Assembly (NCBI GenBank): GCA_028065135.1
Contig: JAPTWR010000119.1
Location: forward strand, 1-25,370
DNA: 25,370 nt
Source: Acidithiobacillus sp.
GTDB taxonomy: Bacteria; Pseudomonadota; Gammaproteobacteria; Acidithiobacillales; Acidithiobacillaceae
Reading direction: 5' to 3'
Of the stretch, positions 4,970 to 13,981 are shown in pieces; positions within the stretch are counted from its first letter, which is position 1, and each line of letters starts with the position of its first letter. A model generated the notes under the pieces. The model was not told where the DNA came from and searched no databases. It saw only the letters and a program-made list of their open reading frames with translations. A program made the position numbers and the translations under genes.

Positions 4970-6409
4970 ATGCGCAAATGGATGATGAGCAGTTTGACAG
5001 TGGCAATTCTGGCGACGCTGGGGTCGCAAGCCGCCTGGGCGGAGAGCGCGGCGATCGGGGGAGGGAAGCAGCACAGCGCTCCTTCCTGGGCCGCCACCGG
5101 AGCGGGGGCTGTCCGCGCGCTCCATATCACGGTGGGTACTCAGCAGACCCTGAGTTTTAAGGAGCCGGCCTACCGGGTCGCCGTCGGCAACCCGAAAACG
5201 GCGGCGGTGGCGACGCTGCCGCGCTCCGGCGGCAGGCAGTTTCTGATTACCGGCCTCAATACCGGCGCCACCAGCCTGCTGGTCTGGACCCTCGGCCATA
5301 AAATGCCGAAAGTCTGGCAGATTCAGGTCAGTGTGCCGGCACCCGTGGCGCCGCTGGCCGCACCGGCGCCCGGCATGCCCAGGATCACCGCAACGGGGCG
5401 CGCCGTCACCCTGTCCGGATCCGTAGCCGATCAGATGAAACACGAAGCGGCCCTGGAAGCGGCCGCGCTGGCCTCCGGGAAAACGGGAAAGGTGATCGAC
5501 ACCTCGGTGATCCCGGTGGACGATGAGGTGCAGGTCGGTGTCAAGGTGGTGGAGTTCAGCAGGGCACAGTTAAAGAATGTCGGCATCAATATTTTCGCCA
5601 ACACCGGCGGCTTTTCGCTGGGTACCTTTGGTCCCGCCACCCTGACCTCGGCCAGCTATCCGGCGCCGCTCCCGAGCTCCGGGTCGCTGTTGTTAACCGG
5701 CGTGGCGCCGTTCACCCAGGCCTTCAATCTGGTGGCGGGCATCGGCAGCACTGGTTTGACCAGCTATCTCAGCCTGCTGGAGGGCAACAACATCCTCCGG
5801 GTGCTGGCGGAACCGACGCTGGTGGCGATGAACGGCCAGAAGGCGAGCTTCCTCGCCGGTGGCGAAATCCCCATTCCCGTACCGCAGAGCAGCGGAACCG
5901 GCGCCCCCACCATCACTATCCAATACAAAAAATATGGCGTGCAGCTCGATCTGACCCCCACCATCCTCAGTGCCCACCGGATCGCCTTGCACATCGCGCC
6001 TTCGGTCAGTTCGCTCGACTATACCAACGCCATCACCCTCAATGGTTACTCGGTACCCGCCCTGCTGGTCCGCCAGACTGACACCACCGTCACCCTCGGT
6101 AATGGCGAGAGCCTGGTCATTAGTGGTCTGGTGGACCGCCAGATGCAGCAGAACATCAGCAAGGTGCCGGTGCTGGGGGACCTGCCCATACTTGGCGCCT
6201 TCTTCCGCTCCATCCAGTATTCCAAGCAGGACATGGAGCTCGCCATTATCGTTACTCCGCGTCTGGTGCGCCCCATCGCCGCCGGGGCCAAGCTCCCGCC
6301 GCTGCCAGGGGCGGCCTTCGCCCGTTCGCACTTTAATCTGGGTAAGGCGGTATTTCTCCCCGGCTCGGAATATGACAAACCAGGCAAGGGACCCGGATAC
6401 AGTCAATGA
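4970..6409 (+). CDS. cpaC: Outer membrane secretin CpaC/RcpA
   Basis: The 479-residue protein forms the outer membrane pore of the Tad pilus. It has a signal peptide (residues 1-24, cleavage after AWA), a pilus-type N-terminal domain (LHITVGTQQTLSFKEPAYRVAVGNP) and a BON-like segment (TLSGSVADQMKHEAALEAA). The C-terminal secretin domain contains LAEPTLVAMNGQKASFLAGGEIPIPV and VPVLGDLPILGAFFRS, the latter being the family's strongest motif. Length is normal for RcpA. GAGG at 4958-4961 precedes the ATG by 8 bases, and only 13 bases separate it from cpaB. The stop overlaps the next start in an ATGA junction. No RcpB/CpaD partner is recognisable nearby. Confidence 0.93.
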   Translation: MRKWMMSSLTVAILATLGSQAAWAESAAIGGGKQHSAPSWAATGAGAVRALHITVGTQQTLSFKEPAYRVAVGNPKTAAVATLPRSGGRQFLITGLNTGATSLLVWTLGHKMPKVWQIQVSVPAPVAPLAAPAPGMPRITATGRAVTLSGSVADQMKHEAALEAAALASGKTGKVIDTSVIPVDDEVQVGVKVVEFSRAQLKNVGINIFANTGGFSLGTFGPATLTSASYPAPLPSSGSLLLTGVAPFTQAFNLVAGIGSTGLTSYLSLLEGNNILRVLAEPTLVAMNGQKASFLAGGEIPIPVPQSSGTGAPTITIQYKKYGVQLDLTPTILSAHRIALHIAPSVSSLDYTNAITLNGYSVPALLVRQTDTTVTLGNGESLVISGLVDRQMQQNISKVPVLGDLPILGAFFRSIQYSKQDMELAIIVTPRLVRPIAAGAKLPPLPGAAFARSHFNLGKAVFLPGSEYDKPGKGPGYSQ

Positions 6410-7641
6410 GCGTAGAGCCCGCCGCCCGTTTTGAACAGGCCACCGGCCCGGTGGTCGTGCTGGCGCTGTCACGCCATCAGGAATGCCTGGCGTGGATGCG
6501 GCAGGCTCTGGATGGTCTGGCCACGGTGTTGCCGGTCGGTACCCGGCAGGAGGAGATTTCCGCCGCCATCGGCCAGAGTGGCACCTCGTTGCTGATTGTG
6601 GACTTCTGTGCGGAAGAAGACGATTACGGTAATATTTTTGAAGGCTTACATCAGGCTTTCCCGGACCTCAAAGTGATCGGCATCGCAGCGGTTGCGGATC
6701 AGCGCGTTCTGTTGGCGGCGATGCGTGCGCAGTCCGTGGATTTCGTGCAAAGCAGCGGGGCACCGGACGCCTTGCGCAAGGCGGTGGCCCGCGTGTTATC
6801 CCAGACCCGGCAGCGGCGGGTGCGCGCCGGCAAGCTGGTGGTGGTGGCCGGAAGTATCGGCACCGGTTGTACCACTCTCGCCTGCAATCTGGCGGCAGCC
6901 ATATCCGCGCTGCACCCGCAGAACCCTGGCCTACTGCTGGATTTCGGCACCCCGGTCGGGACCGCTGCCATCTATATGGGCATAGCGCCGCGCATCGCCT
7001 TTGCCGAGGCGGTACACAATCTGGAACGCTGCGATAAAACCTATCTGGACACCGCGATTGCCGAAAATACTCAGGGTCTGGGCGTCCTGCCACTTTTTTC
7101 CCAAACCCGGGATCTGCGCGGCCTGAATCTCAACGAAGTCTTTCAGATGCTCGCGATCATCCTGTCGGTTTATCATCTGGTCGTGGCCGATATCGGGGGG
7201 GCGGTGTTCAGTGATGTCGGCCAGTACCTGCTGCAGGCAGCGGACGAGACGGTCGTCGTCTGTGATCAGTCTGTGGCGGGCATTCTCGAAGGCAAAAAAA
7301 TCGCCGCCAATCTGCGTGAGAAACTTGGCAGCCGCTTACAGGCGGGTCTGGTGGTAAATCACTACGAGCCCGCACTGGGCGTCGATGCGGGGCATGTTGC
7401 GGAAGCATTGGGTTTGCCCCTGTTGAGCCATGGCACTATCCCCGAACGGCGCCTGTCCCTGATTCAGGCGATGAACGGCGGCCAACTGGCGGTCGATGCC
7501 GTCCCGAAAGATGCCTACAGTCGTGCGGTACGGCAATTTTCCGGGCTGTTATCAGAGCGCCTCTGGCCTGAATTACCGACCACACAGGGGGGAACCCGTG
7601 GAACGACCAACTGGCTGCGCCGGTGGAGGACAATGATATGA
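6406..7641 (+). CDS. tadZ: TadZ/CpaE pilus-positioning ATPase-like protein
   Basis: The 411-residue protein has an N-terminal receiver-like domain (about 15-130, with LLIVDF at the beta-3 position) and a C-terminal ParA/MinD-like domain. TadZ proteins locate to the cell pole and recruit the rest of the Tad machine. The P-loop reads GSIGTGCTT (149-157): the Lys of the Walker motif is replaced by Cys, so normal ATP hydrolysis is doubtful. Later ParA landmarks are kept: LLLDFGTPVGTAA and HLVVADIGG (the DxGG region), then VVVCDQS. It starts in an ATGA overlap with the secretin gene and ends overlapping tadA, so it is translationally coupled on both sides. Confidence 0.88.
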   Translation: MSVEPAARFEQATGPVVVLALSRHQECLAWMRQALDGLATVLPVGTRQEEISAAIGQSGTSLLIVDFCAEEDDYGNIFEGLHQAFPDLKVIGIAAVADQRVLLAAMRAQSVDFVQSSGAPDALRKAVARVLSQTRQRRVRAGKLVVVAGSIGTGCTTLACNLAAAISALHPQNPGLLLDFGTPVGTAAIYMGIAPRIAFAEAVHNLERCDKTYLDTAIAENTQGLGVLPLFSQTRDLRGLNLNEVFQMLAIILSVYHLVVADIGGAVFSDVGQYLLQAADETVVVCDQSVAGILEGKKIAANLREKLGSRLQAGLVVNHYEPALGVDAGHVAEALGLPLLSHGTIPERRLSLIQAMNGGQLAVDAVPKDAYSRAVRQFSGLLSERLWPELPTTQGGTRGTTNWLRRWRTMI

Positions 7642-8972
7642 CGGATGACAGCCCCTTTGGTGTGCAGCCCTTTGACACGGCTGCTGCGAAGGCTTTGAAG
7701 CAGCAGGACGCCTATCAGCAGTTTAAGGGCTATCTGCATCTGCGGCTTATTGATCGGGTCGAAGAAATTGGCGCCGATTTCGCCGAATTGAGTCGCGGCG
7801 CGGTCTATCGTTTTGTCTCGCTGGAACTGGACCGTCTGATGGTGGAGCGCCCTTATCCACTGAACGAAAAAGAAGTCGAACTGCTCATCAACCAGTTGAC
7901 GGATGAGTTGACCGGTTACGGCCCGCTGGAAACGGCACTCAACGATCCAGAAATCGAAGATATTCTGGTGAACGGACCTCGTGAAATCTATCTGGGGCGG
8001 AAAGGCACACTGGAGCACAGTGACCTGGTGTTTCAGGATGAAGCTCATCTGATGCGCATTATTTATCGTCTGTTAGGTGTTACCGGCAGGCGGGTGGATG
8101 AATCATCACCTACCGTAGATGCCCGCCTGAGCAACGTGGGGCGTATCAACGTCGTGATTCCGCCCCTGGCCCTGAATGGCCCGGTCATTTCCATCCGCCG
8201 ATTCCCGGCACATCCGCTGCGTGCCCAGGACCTGATCGAGAAGGCCACGCTGAACGAGCCCATACTTCGGTTTCTGGAGTTTGCGGTGCGCGCGCGTTGC
8301 AACATCCTGGTATCCGGCGGCACCAGCAGCGGTAAAACTACCTTTCTCAACGTCATTGCCAGCTATATTTCGGATGATGAGCGCGTCGTCACCATCGAAG
8401 ACACCGCAGAACTGCAACTGCAGAGTCGGCATGTGGTGCGCCTGGAAAGCCGTCCCGGAGGGCATGACGGTGCGGGTGCCGTCAACGTCCGCGACCTGCT
8501 GCGGAATACCCTGCGTATGCGCCCGGACCGGATCGTCATCGGTGAGGTGCGCGGTGGCGAGGCGCTGGAGATGATGCAGGCCATGACCACCGGCCACGAC
8601 GGTTCACTGGGCACCATTCACGCCAACTCCCCCCGCGAGGCCCTGCAGCGCCTGGAGATTCTGCTCAGCTTCGGCGGCTTCCCCGGTAATGAATCCAGTA
8701 TGCGCCGGCAAATCGCTTCAGCTGTCGACCTCATTGTCCAGATCGACCGATTTGCCGACGGGCGGCGCCGCGTCACCTCCGTCACCGAAGTGACGGGCGT
8801 CGGCGACAATATTATCGCCACACAGGAACATTTCCGCTACGAGCCGCAGATGAACAGGGAGAACAAGGTGACCGATCGCTGGATCTCCACGGGGATCAAT
8901 CCGCGCAGTCAGAAACTCGCCAAATATCGTCCTGAATCCTCCGAGAAGGAACAATTCGGGTGGGGTGAATAA
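7638..8972 (+). CDS. tadA: Secretion/pilus ATPase TadA/CpaF
   Basis: This 444-residue hexameric ATPase powers pilus extension, and in some Tad systems also retraction. All motor motifs are present: Walker [10 protein letters not shown] (227-235), Asp box VTIEDTAEL (251-259), Walker [11 protein letters not shown] (299-308) and His box GTIHAN (325-330). The N-terminal domain contains [22 protein letters not shown], typical of the CpaF branch. I chose ATG 7638, which overlaps the tadZ stop (ATGA) and has GGAGG at 7625-7629 with 8-base spacing; a GTG at 7623 is less likely. Length is normal for CpaF proteins. Confidence 0.95.
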   Translation: MTDDSPFGVQPFDTAAAKALKQQDAYQQFKGYLHLRLIDRVEEIGADFAELSRGAVYRFVSLELDRLMVERPYPLNEKEVELLINQLTDELTGYGPLETALNDPEIEDILVNGPREIYLGRKGTLEHSDLVFQDEAHLMRIIYRLLGVTGRRVDESSPTVDARLSNVGRINVVIPPLALNGPVISIRRFPAHPLRAQDLIEKATLNEPILRFLEFAVRARCNILVSGGTSSGKTTFLNVIASYISDDERVVTIEDTAELQLQSRHVVRLESRPGGHDGAGAVNVRDLLRNTLRMRPDRIVIGEVRGGEALEMMQAMTTGHDGSLGTIHANSPREALQRLEILLSFGGFPGNESSMRRQIASAVDLIVQIDRFADGRRRVTSVTEVTGVGDNIIATQEHFRYEPQMNRENKVTDRWISTGINPRSQKLAKYRPESSEKEQFGWGE

Positions 8973-9910
8973 TGGCACTGATCTTGATCGCCTTCGCCCT
9001 CGTACTCCTCGGCATCGCGGCGGGCGTCTGGATCACCCAGCGGCAACGGGATGCGTTTTCGGGCACCCTGCGCGAGCGCCTGCGGATTTTTGACGCGCAG
9101 AAGGGAGCATCAGGGAATCGGGAGTCTTCTCAGGACGATCTGCTGGATAACGCCACCAGACAAAAATCCGAATCCTTCGCCCTGTGGGCTGAGGAATGGT
9201 TGAGACAGGCGGGTTTGCGGCCCAAATCCTATCTCCCCAAGGCCGTTCTTGCCGGTCTGCTGATCACCCTGTTGCTGGCGCTGCTGGTCGATGACTATCT
9301 CGCGCTGGCGTTCCTCCTCATCTTTTATCCGCTGGCGTTGTTGGGGCAGATCCGCTATCGGATCGGTAAACGACGCAGTACCGCGATTCTCGCCTTGCCC
9401 GGCTTTCTGGATGCGGTGGTGCGCGCCTCACGGGTAGGCGCCAGCCTCCCTGCCGCCCTCCTGGGCGCGACCAAGGACGCACACGGGCCGGTGCGTGAAG
9501 TGTTCAACCAGATCATGCGCCGCCAGCAATCCGGCACCCCGATTGATCAGGCCATGCTGGTGGTCGGCAAGCGTTACGAGATGCAGGAACTGGCCATTAT
9601 CGCGACGGTGTTGCGTCTGAATATGCGCTACGGCGGACGTACCGATGTCGTGCTCGAACGCATCGCGGACTGGTTACGGGGAAGGGTGATGGCCCAGGCC
9701 GAGTTTAACGCCCTGTCTGCCGAAACCCGCTTGGGGGCGCTCATTCTCAGTCTGATGATTCCCGGACTTGCCCTCTACATCGTGCTGATGAACCACGCCT
9801 ACCTGCAAGGTATGTGGGCGGTATCGATCGGCCGCATTCTCCTGATCGCCGGTGGAGCCCTGTTACTGACCGGGGTGATCCTACTCAATCGTATGGCTAA
9901 GCTGAGGTGA
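8972..9910 (+). CDS. tadB: Inner membrane platform protein TadB
   Basis: The 312-residue protein belongs to the type II secretion F family and forms, with TadC, the inner membrane platform for the pilus. A hydrophobic N-terminal helix (2-20) and a middle membrane pair (about 87-122) are visible. They are followed by the T2SSF core (LPGFLDAVVRASRVGASLPAALLGAT and later LRLNMRYGGRTDVVLERIADWLRGR) and C-terminal membrane helices. The LxxLGGxTDxVLxxL pattern is characteristic of TadB. The start overlaps the tadA stop in TAATG, indicating translational coupling. Gene order tadA-tadB-tadC is the conserved one. Confidence 0.92.
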   Translation: MALILIAFALVLLGIAAGVWITQRQRDAFSGTLRERLRIFDAQKGASGNRESSQDDLLDNATRQKSESFALWAEEWLRQAGLRPKSYLPKAVLAGLLITLLLALLVDDYLALAFLLIFYPLALLGQIRYRIGKRRSTAILALPGFLDAVVRASRVGASLPAALLGATKDAHGPVREVFNQIMRRQQSGTPIDQAMLVVGKRYEMQELAIIATVLRLNMRYGGRTDVVLERIADWLRGRVMAQAEFNALSAETRLGALILSLMIPGLALYIVLMNHAYLQGMWAVSIGRILLIAGGALLLTGVILLNRMAKLR

Positions 9911-9917
9911 TGCCGTC

Positions 9918-10856
9918 ATGCTGAATCTGCACGCCTTATTAACCGCGCTGGCCGTCGCCAGCTTGGCACTGGCGGTACTGCTGGGCCTCTTCTTCTGGGC
10001 GTACCGTCTGGTGATGATCGCCCGCGCCCAATTGGCCATGGATCGCGTCGCTCCGGAGCTGGAAGCCGGCCGCGAACCGGCGGAACTCGCCGCGCATTTT
10101 CAGCAGGGACGGATGGCTAGGGTGCGCTGGGACATTCTGGATCGCTGGCGAAGCAGCGAGGATGCCCGCCTGCTCCTCAGGGCCGGCTACCGGCGGCCCT
10201 CAGCCCCCCGTATTTTCAACGCCATCCGTTTTCTGCTGCCCGTCGTACTCATCGCGGGCACCTGGCTGACAGAACATTTACTGTTGCCGGGCATGGCTAA
10301 GTTCACGGTCTGGATGAGCATCCTGGGGGTGGCGATTTTTGGCTATCTGCTCCCCAAGTTCGTCCTCGAGAGCAAGGCCAAAAAACGGGGTGACGCGGTG
10401 AATGCGGAAATCCCGTTTTTTGTGGATATGCTGGCCCTCCTGCAGGGCGTCGGCCTGAGTCTGGAGCAGAGCCTCGCGTCCCTGGCGCAGACCAGCGAGG
10501 CCGGAATCCCGCTGCTCGCCGGCGAGATGCGCGAAATGAGCAAGCATATCGCGATCGGCCGCCCCCGCGTGGAGGCGATGCAGAAGCTGGCAGAACAACT
10601 GGCTGATCCGGATTTTGAGGAGCTGGTGAACATGCTCCGGCAGATCGAACGCTTCGGCGGCGACGTGGCCCAGCCCCTGCGGGATTTCGCCAGCCGTCTT
10701 CAGGAAAAACGGCAGATGGCCCTGCGCGAAAGAGTCGGAAGACTAAATGTCAAAATGACCGCAGTAATGACCCTCACCATGCTGCCAGCGCTGCTGCTGA
10801 TCACGGCGGGTCCCGCGGTGCTCGCGTTACTTCGTTTTTTCGACAAGATGGGATGA
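9918..10856 (+). CDS. tadC: Inner membrane platform protein TadC
   Basis: Second T2SSF-family platform protein, also 312 residues. An N-terminal membrane helix (about 8-32) precedes a cytoplasmic stretch, membrane helices around 97-155, and the conserved core with EIPFFVDMLALLQGVGLSLEQSL. Next come EMREMSKHIAIGRPRVEAMQKLAEQ and ELVNMLRQIERFGGDVAQPLRDFA. Membrane helices close the protein. It partners TadB. AGGTGA (9905-9910), which includes the tadB stop, serves as ribosome binding site 7 bases before the ATG. Its stop overlaps the tadD start (ATGA). Confidence 0.92.
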   Translation: MLNLHALLTALAVASLALAVLLGLFFWAYRLVMIARAQLAMDRVAPELEAGREPAELAAHFQQGRMARVRWDILDRWRSSEDARLLLRAGYRRPSAPRIFNAIRFLLPVVLIAGTWLTEHLLLPGMAKFTVWMSILGVAIFGYLLPKFVLESKAKKRGDAVNAEIPFFVDMLALLQGVGLSLEQSLASLAQTSEAGIPLLAGEMREMSKHIAIGRPRVEAMQKLAEQLADPDFEELVNMLRQIERFGGDVAQPLRDFASRLQEKRQMALRERVGRLNVKMTAVMTLTMLPALLLITAGPAVLALLRFFDKMG

Positions 10857-11707
10857 AGATGGCCACCTTGAACCATTCCTGCGGATTCCGGAATTTGGGA
10901 AAGGGGCTGGCCGCCCTCGGCTTCCTGGCGGCAGCGGGGTGCGCCACCCATCAGCCATCAGCGCCGGTCGCCGCTGAGCCCGTGCAAAAAGTATCCTCCT
11001 CGGATCTGCAAGGGCTGAATCTGCAGTTGATCGAAAAAATGGAAGCTGAGCAGAAATGGTATGCGGCCATTTCTTATCTTGACCGTTACCTGAAAGACTA
11101 TCCGCCCTCTGCTTCGACCGATCTGCTCCGCGCCCGCGCACTCGCGGCTACGGGGCGGCCGGAGCAGGCGGGTCGCTATTTTCACCGGGTATTGAGAACC
11201 CCGCTCGCCGCACAGGGGTACCAGGGGCTGGGCCTGATTGCGGCGCGGAATGGAGACATCGCAAGGGCCATCCGGCGTTTCCAGCAGGCCGTACAGGAAG
11301 ATCCTACGGATGCCGGGATACTGAATAACCTGGGTTATGCCGCATTACAGGGTAAAGCCTGGGGAGTCGCACGGGATGCCCTCTTTCGTGCCGGAGAGCT
11401 CGCCCCGCAGGATGAACGGGTGTGGAGCAATATCGCGCTGTACTACCTGCTGCGCGGCGATACCCTCAAGGCGCAGCAGATCATGGGTGCGCACAATTTC
11501 AATTGGAATGTCTCCCAGAGTATCCGCCAGGAAGCCGATCAGATGATGGGCGTATCCGCATCCACCAGCGATCATCCTGCTGCCGCTGCGGCGGCGGCAC
11601 CTTCGGGTGCGGCCATCATGCCCACCTTCCCCAATCCGCCGTTGACGCAATTATTTTCTTCTTCCGGTAATGCCGGGCCAGCCACCAAACCCAGGAGCGT
11701 GCCATGA
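10853..11707 (+). CDS. tadD: TPR lipoprotein TadD
   Basis: The 284-residue protein is the Tad pilotin-like lipoprotein, thought to assist secretin assembly in the outer membrane. Its signal peptide ends in LAAAGC with the acylated Cys30. Tetratricopeptide-type helices follow, for example WYAAISYLDRYLKDYPPSAS, LAAQGYQGLGLIAARNGDIA, and ILNNLGYAALQGKAWGVARDAL, which has the classic NNLGxA pattern. The C-terminus is an Ala/Pro/Ser-rich tail. It overlaps tadC by ATGA and the next gene by ATGA. Length is near the family norm. Confidence 0.9.
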   Translation: MKMATLNHSCGFRNLGKGLAALGFLAAAGCATHQPSAPVAAEPVQKVSSSDLQGLNLQLIEKMEAEQKWYAAISYLDRYLKDYPPSASTDLLRARALAATGRPEQAGRYFHRVLRTPLAAQGYQGLGLIAARNGDIARAIRRFQQAVQEDPTDAGILNNLGYAALQGKAWGVARDALFRAGELAPQDERVWSNIALYYLLRGDTLKAQQIMGAHNFNWNVSQSIRQEADQMMGVSASTSDHPAAAAAAAPSGAAIMPTFPNPPLTQLFSSSGNAGPATKPRSVP

Positions 11708-12240
11708 ACCCCAACTCCCATATTCCCAACCGACTGCCGCGGATGCTGCTGGCCTTTTGCGCTCTGGGGGTGATGCCGCTCTCGGCCGCTGCTGATCATG
11801 CTTCAGGTTACCTGCAACCCCAGATCCTCGGCTGGCATACGTTGCCGAAAGCGGCGCAACCCGTTGCGCCTGTCGCATCGGTCGCTCCCCGTCCGGTCAG
11901 CACCCCACCGGCCCCGCTGCCAGCTCCGCCACCGGAGGCCGTCGTCCCTCCGGTCATCCACACTGTCACGGCGGTCAAGACCAGCCCGCTTCAACCACCA
12001 GCGGTGCAGCGACAGAACCCGGTACAAAGGCTGCTCGCCTTCCAGAGCGAAGCTCGGGATCCCGGCACCTTTCAGCCCATATTAGGGGTCGAGGCAAAGC
12101 GCAGTTTCAAGAATTATCTCAAGTCCTTTACGGATAATTCCGGTTCCGCATCGTCTTCTTCGGCAACAGGCGCAGGGAATGATGCCACCCTTCAAGGAAT
12201 GCGCAGTGCTCAGACGGGCGGCAATGCTTCAGGCTATTGA
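11704..12240 (+). CDS. Secreted Pro-rich protein with DUF3613-like C-terminus
   Basis: The 178-residue product has an N-terminal signal peptide (about 1-31, cleavage near SAAADHA). A long Pro/Ala/Val linker follows (about 55-105), then a short conserved-looking region QRLLAFQSEARDPGTFQPIL and EAKRSFKNYLKSF (about 112-148). The pattern of a Leu/Gln helix, then QP, then a YLxSF motif resembles DUF3613, small periplasmic proteins found in Tad pilus loci of other proteobacteria. The tail is Ser/Gly-rich. Its start overlaps tadD by ATGA and it sits where Tad clusters often carry such a gene. The role is unknown; it might replace RcpB/CpaD, which I cannot find. Family assignment is from remembered motif similarity only. 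Confidence 0.6.
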   Translation: MNPNSHIPNRLPRMLLAFCALGVMPLSAAADHASGYLQPQILGWHTLPKAAQPVAPVASVAPRPVSTPPAPLPAPPPEAVVPPVIHTVTAVKTSPLQPPAVQRQNPVQRLLAFQSEARDPGTFQPILGVEAKRSFKNYLKSFTDNSGSASSSSATGAGNDATLQGMRSAQTGGNASGY

Positions 12241-13981
12241 TCCGCGCCATCGGCGCGTCGGACACGGCGAACGGGGTGCTATCGCCATCATCGCCGCCAT
12301 CGTCATGCCCATCATGATCCTGGCGCTGGCCTTTGGCATCGACATCGCCCATCTGACTTACGTGCACCGCAATCTGCAAAAAATGGCCGATATGTCGGCC
12401 ATTGCCGGCGCGGAAGATATTCCCAATGCCCAGACTGTGGCGACGGCCAATGCCGTAAAAAACGGGCTGCAGGTATCTACCACACAAATGACCGTCACCC
12501 CGGGCAACTGGAATCCACAGATCGAGGTGGCCCCCACCTATTTTTCCGCCACGGTGCCAACCGGCCACCAGGTCAACGCCGTACAGGTTCAATTATCGCA
12601 GACCGTGCCCTATTTCTTTTTTTTCGGACCCGCGAAAACCGTGCAGGCGCAAGCCATCGCCTGGACACCCAATGCGGCGGGTTTTTCCCTGTCGAGCAGT
12701 CTTTTGAATATCAGCGAACAACAGTCGGCTATTTTGAATGCGGTACTGGGTGGCTTGCTGGGTATTACCAACCTCAACCTCGATGTGGCATCTTACCAGG
12801 GCCTGGTGAACACCTCAGTCAACCTCGGACAATTGGCGCAGTCCCTTAGCGTGGGAACGGTCAACAATCTGCTGAGTGCGAACCTGACCCTTCCCGGCCT
12901 GTATACGGGAGTGCTCAAGGTCCTGGGCAATCAAGCCAATGGTGGTGTGCTCAATAGTAGTAACGCCACAGGTGCGCTGCAGACATTAATCGGGTCGACC
13001 AATGTGCAGCCTACGATCCAGTTGGGGCAGATTCTGAAACTGGGACTCGCCGGCAAAAATGCCGCCGCCAACGCTCAGGTGAATCTGCTGAACCTGATTA
13101 CCGCTTCTGCCATGGTCGCCAACCAGAATCATTTCATCCAGATTCCAAATATTGGCGTCCACTTGGGTGGCTTGGTCAACATTTCGCTGGGACTGAATGT
13201 AATATCTCCTCCGTCCATTGCCTTCGGAGAACCGGGCAAAAATGCGCAAGGGAATTGGCGTACCCAGGCGCATACGGCGCAGGTGGCTTTGGCCTTGCAT
13301 ATCCAGTTACTGCAACTGGGTAATTTGCTCGGAGGGAAAAACGGTGTGGTGGATATCCCCCTGTATCTCGAAGTTGCACCAGCTCAGGCGCATTTGACAA
13401 CACTCACCTGTGGTATTCCTTTATCTCAGACACAGGCGGTTATTGGTGCCAATGCCGGGCTGTTGACGGCCATCATTGGTGACATTCCGGTGAACGCGCT
13501 GAATAATACGACACAGTCATTTAACGAGATGACTAGAAATGCGACGGGGGCAACGCTGATTAATCTTTCCCTCTTGGGACTCCCTGTGCTCACAGCAACC
13601 ATGGCTCAGCCATTGACTATCCCACTGAGCGACCAGGGCATGGGTTATACGCCATTGACCTTTTCGGGAGGACCTTCTCAGTCGCAATCAATAACGACGA
13701 ATAATGTACCGAGTGCTCTGGGGCAAACCCTACAGGCTTTAGCTACGCAGTTGCAGCAGCCGAATTCTTTGAATGTCCACGCTCTGCTCAACCTCATCAC
13801 GCTCCCGGCAGGAGGGCTGGTAGCGGGGCTGCTGAATCTGTTGAACCCGTTGTTGGCGCCGTTATTAAACCTACTGGGTAATGTATTGACACCGGTTCTC
13901 AATGCGCTGGGCATCCAGTTGGGAACAGCAACGGTTACCTACAACGCCCTCAGTTGCGGTAACGCGGTACTGGTGTACTGA
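12179..13981 (+). CDS. tadG: TadG-like pilus-associated protein, Leu/Asn-rich
   Basis: The 600-residue protein carries the Tad/TadG N-terminal signature: ERGAIAIIAAIVMPIMILAL (a hydrophobic helix, about 31-50) followed by GIDIAHLTYVHRNLQKMADMSAIAGA, the usual ending of a TadE/G-like anchor. No von Willebrand domain is visible. The large remainder is rich in Leu, Asn, Gly and Val, with repeated short themes such as VLGGLLGITNLNL (about residue 188) and a C-terminal LLNLLNPLLAPLLNLLG (about 555-571). That composition recalls the Gly/Leu-repeat protein at 1501. The start is uncertain: 12179 overlaps the previous gene by 62 bases, and ATG 12224 (17-base overlap) gives a more typical short basic leader. 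The stop overlaps the activator gene by one base (TGATG). Confidence 0.82.
   Translation: MMPPFKECAVLRRAAMLQAIDPRHRRVGHGERGAIAIIAAIVMPIMILALAFGIDIAHLTYVHRNLQKMADMSAIAGAEDIPNAQTVATANAVKNGLQVSTTQMTVTPGNWNPQIEVAPTYFSATVPTGHQVNAVQVQLSQTVPYFFFFGPAKTVQAQAIAWTPNAAGFSLSSSLLNISEQQSAILNAVLGGLLGITNLNLDVASYQGLVNTSVNLGQLAQSLSVGTVNNLLSANLTLPGLYTGVLKVLGNQANGGVLNSSNATGALQTLIGSTNVQPTIQLGQILKLGLAGKNAAANAQVNLLNLITASAMVANQNHFIQIPNIGVHLGGLVNISLGLNVISPPSIAFGEPGKNAQGNWRTQAHTAQVALALHIQLLQLGNLLGGKNGVVDIPLYLEVAPAQAHLTTLTCGIPLSQTQAVIGANAGLLTAIIGDIPVNALNNTTQSFNEMTRNATGATLINLSLLGLPVLTATMAQPLTIPLSDQGMGYTPLTFSGGPSQSQSITTNNVPSALGQTLQALATQLQQPNSLNVHALLNLITLPAGGLVAGLLNLLNPLLAPLLNLLGNVLTPVLNALGIQLGTATVTYNALSCGNAVLVY

Noticed and set aside
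5693..6472. Minus-strand open frame of 259 codons opposite the secretin gene
   Set aside because: It is antisense to a clear secretin domain and has no recognisable domain.
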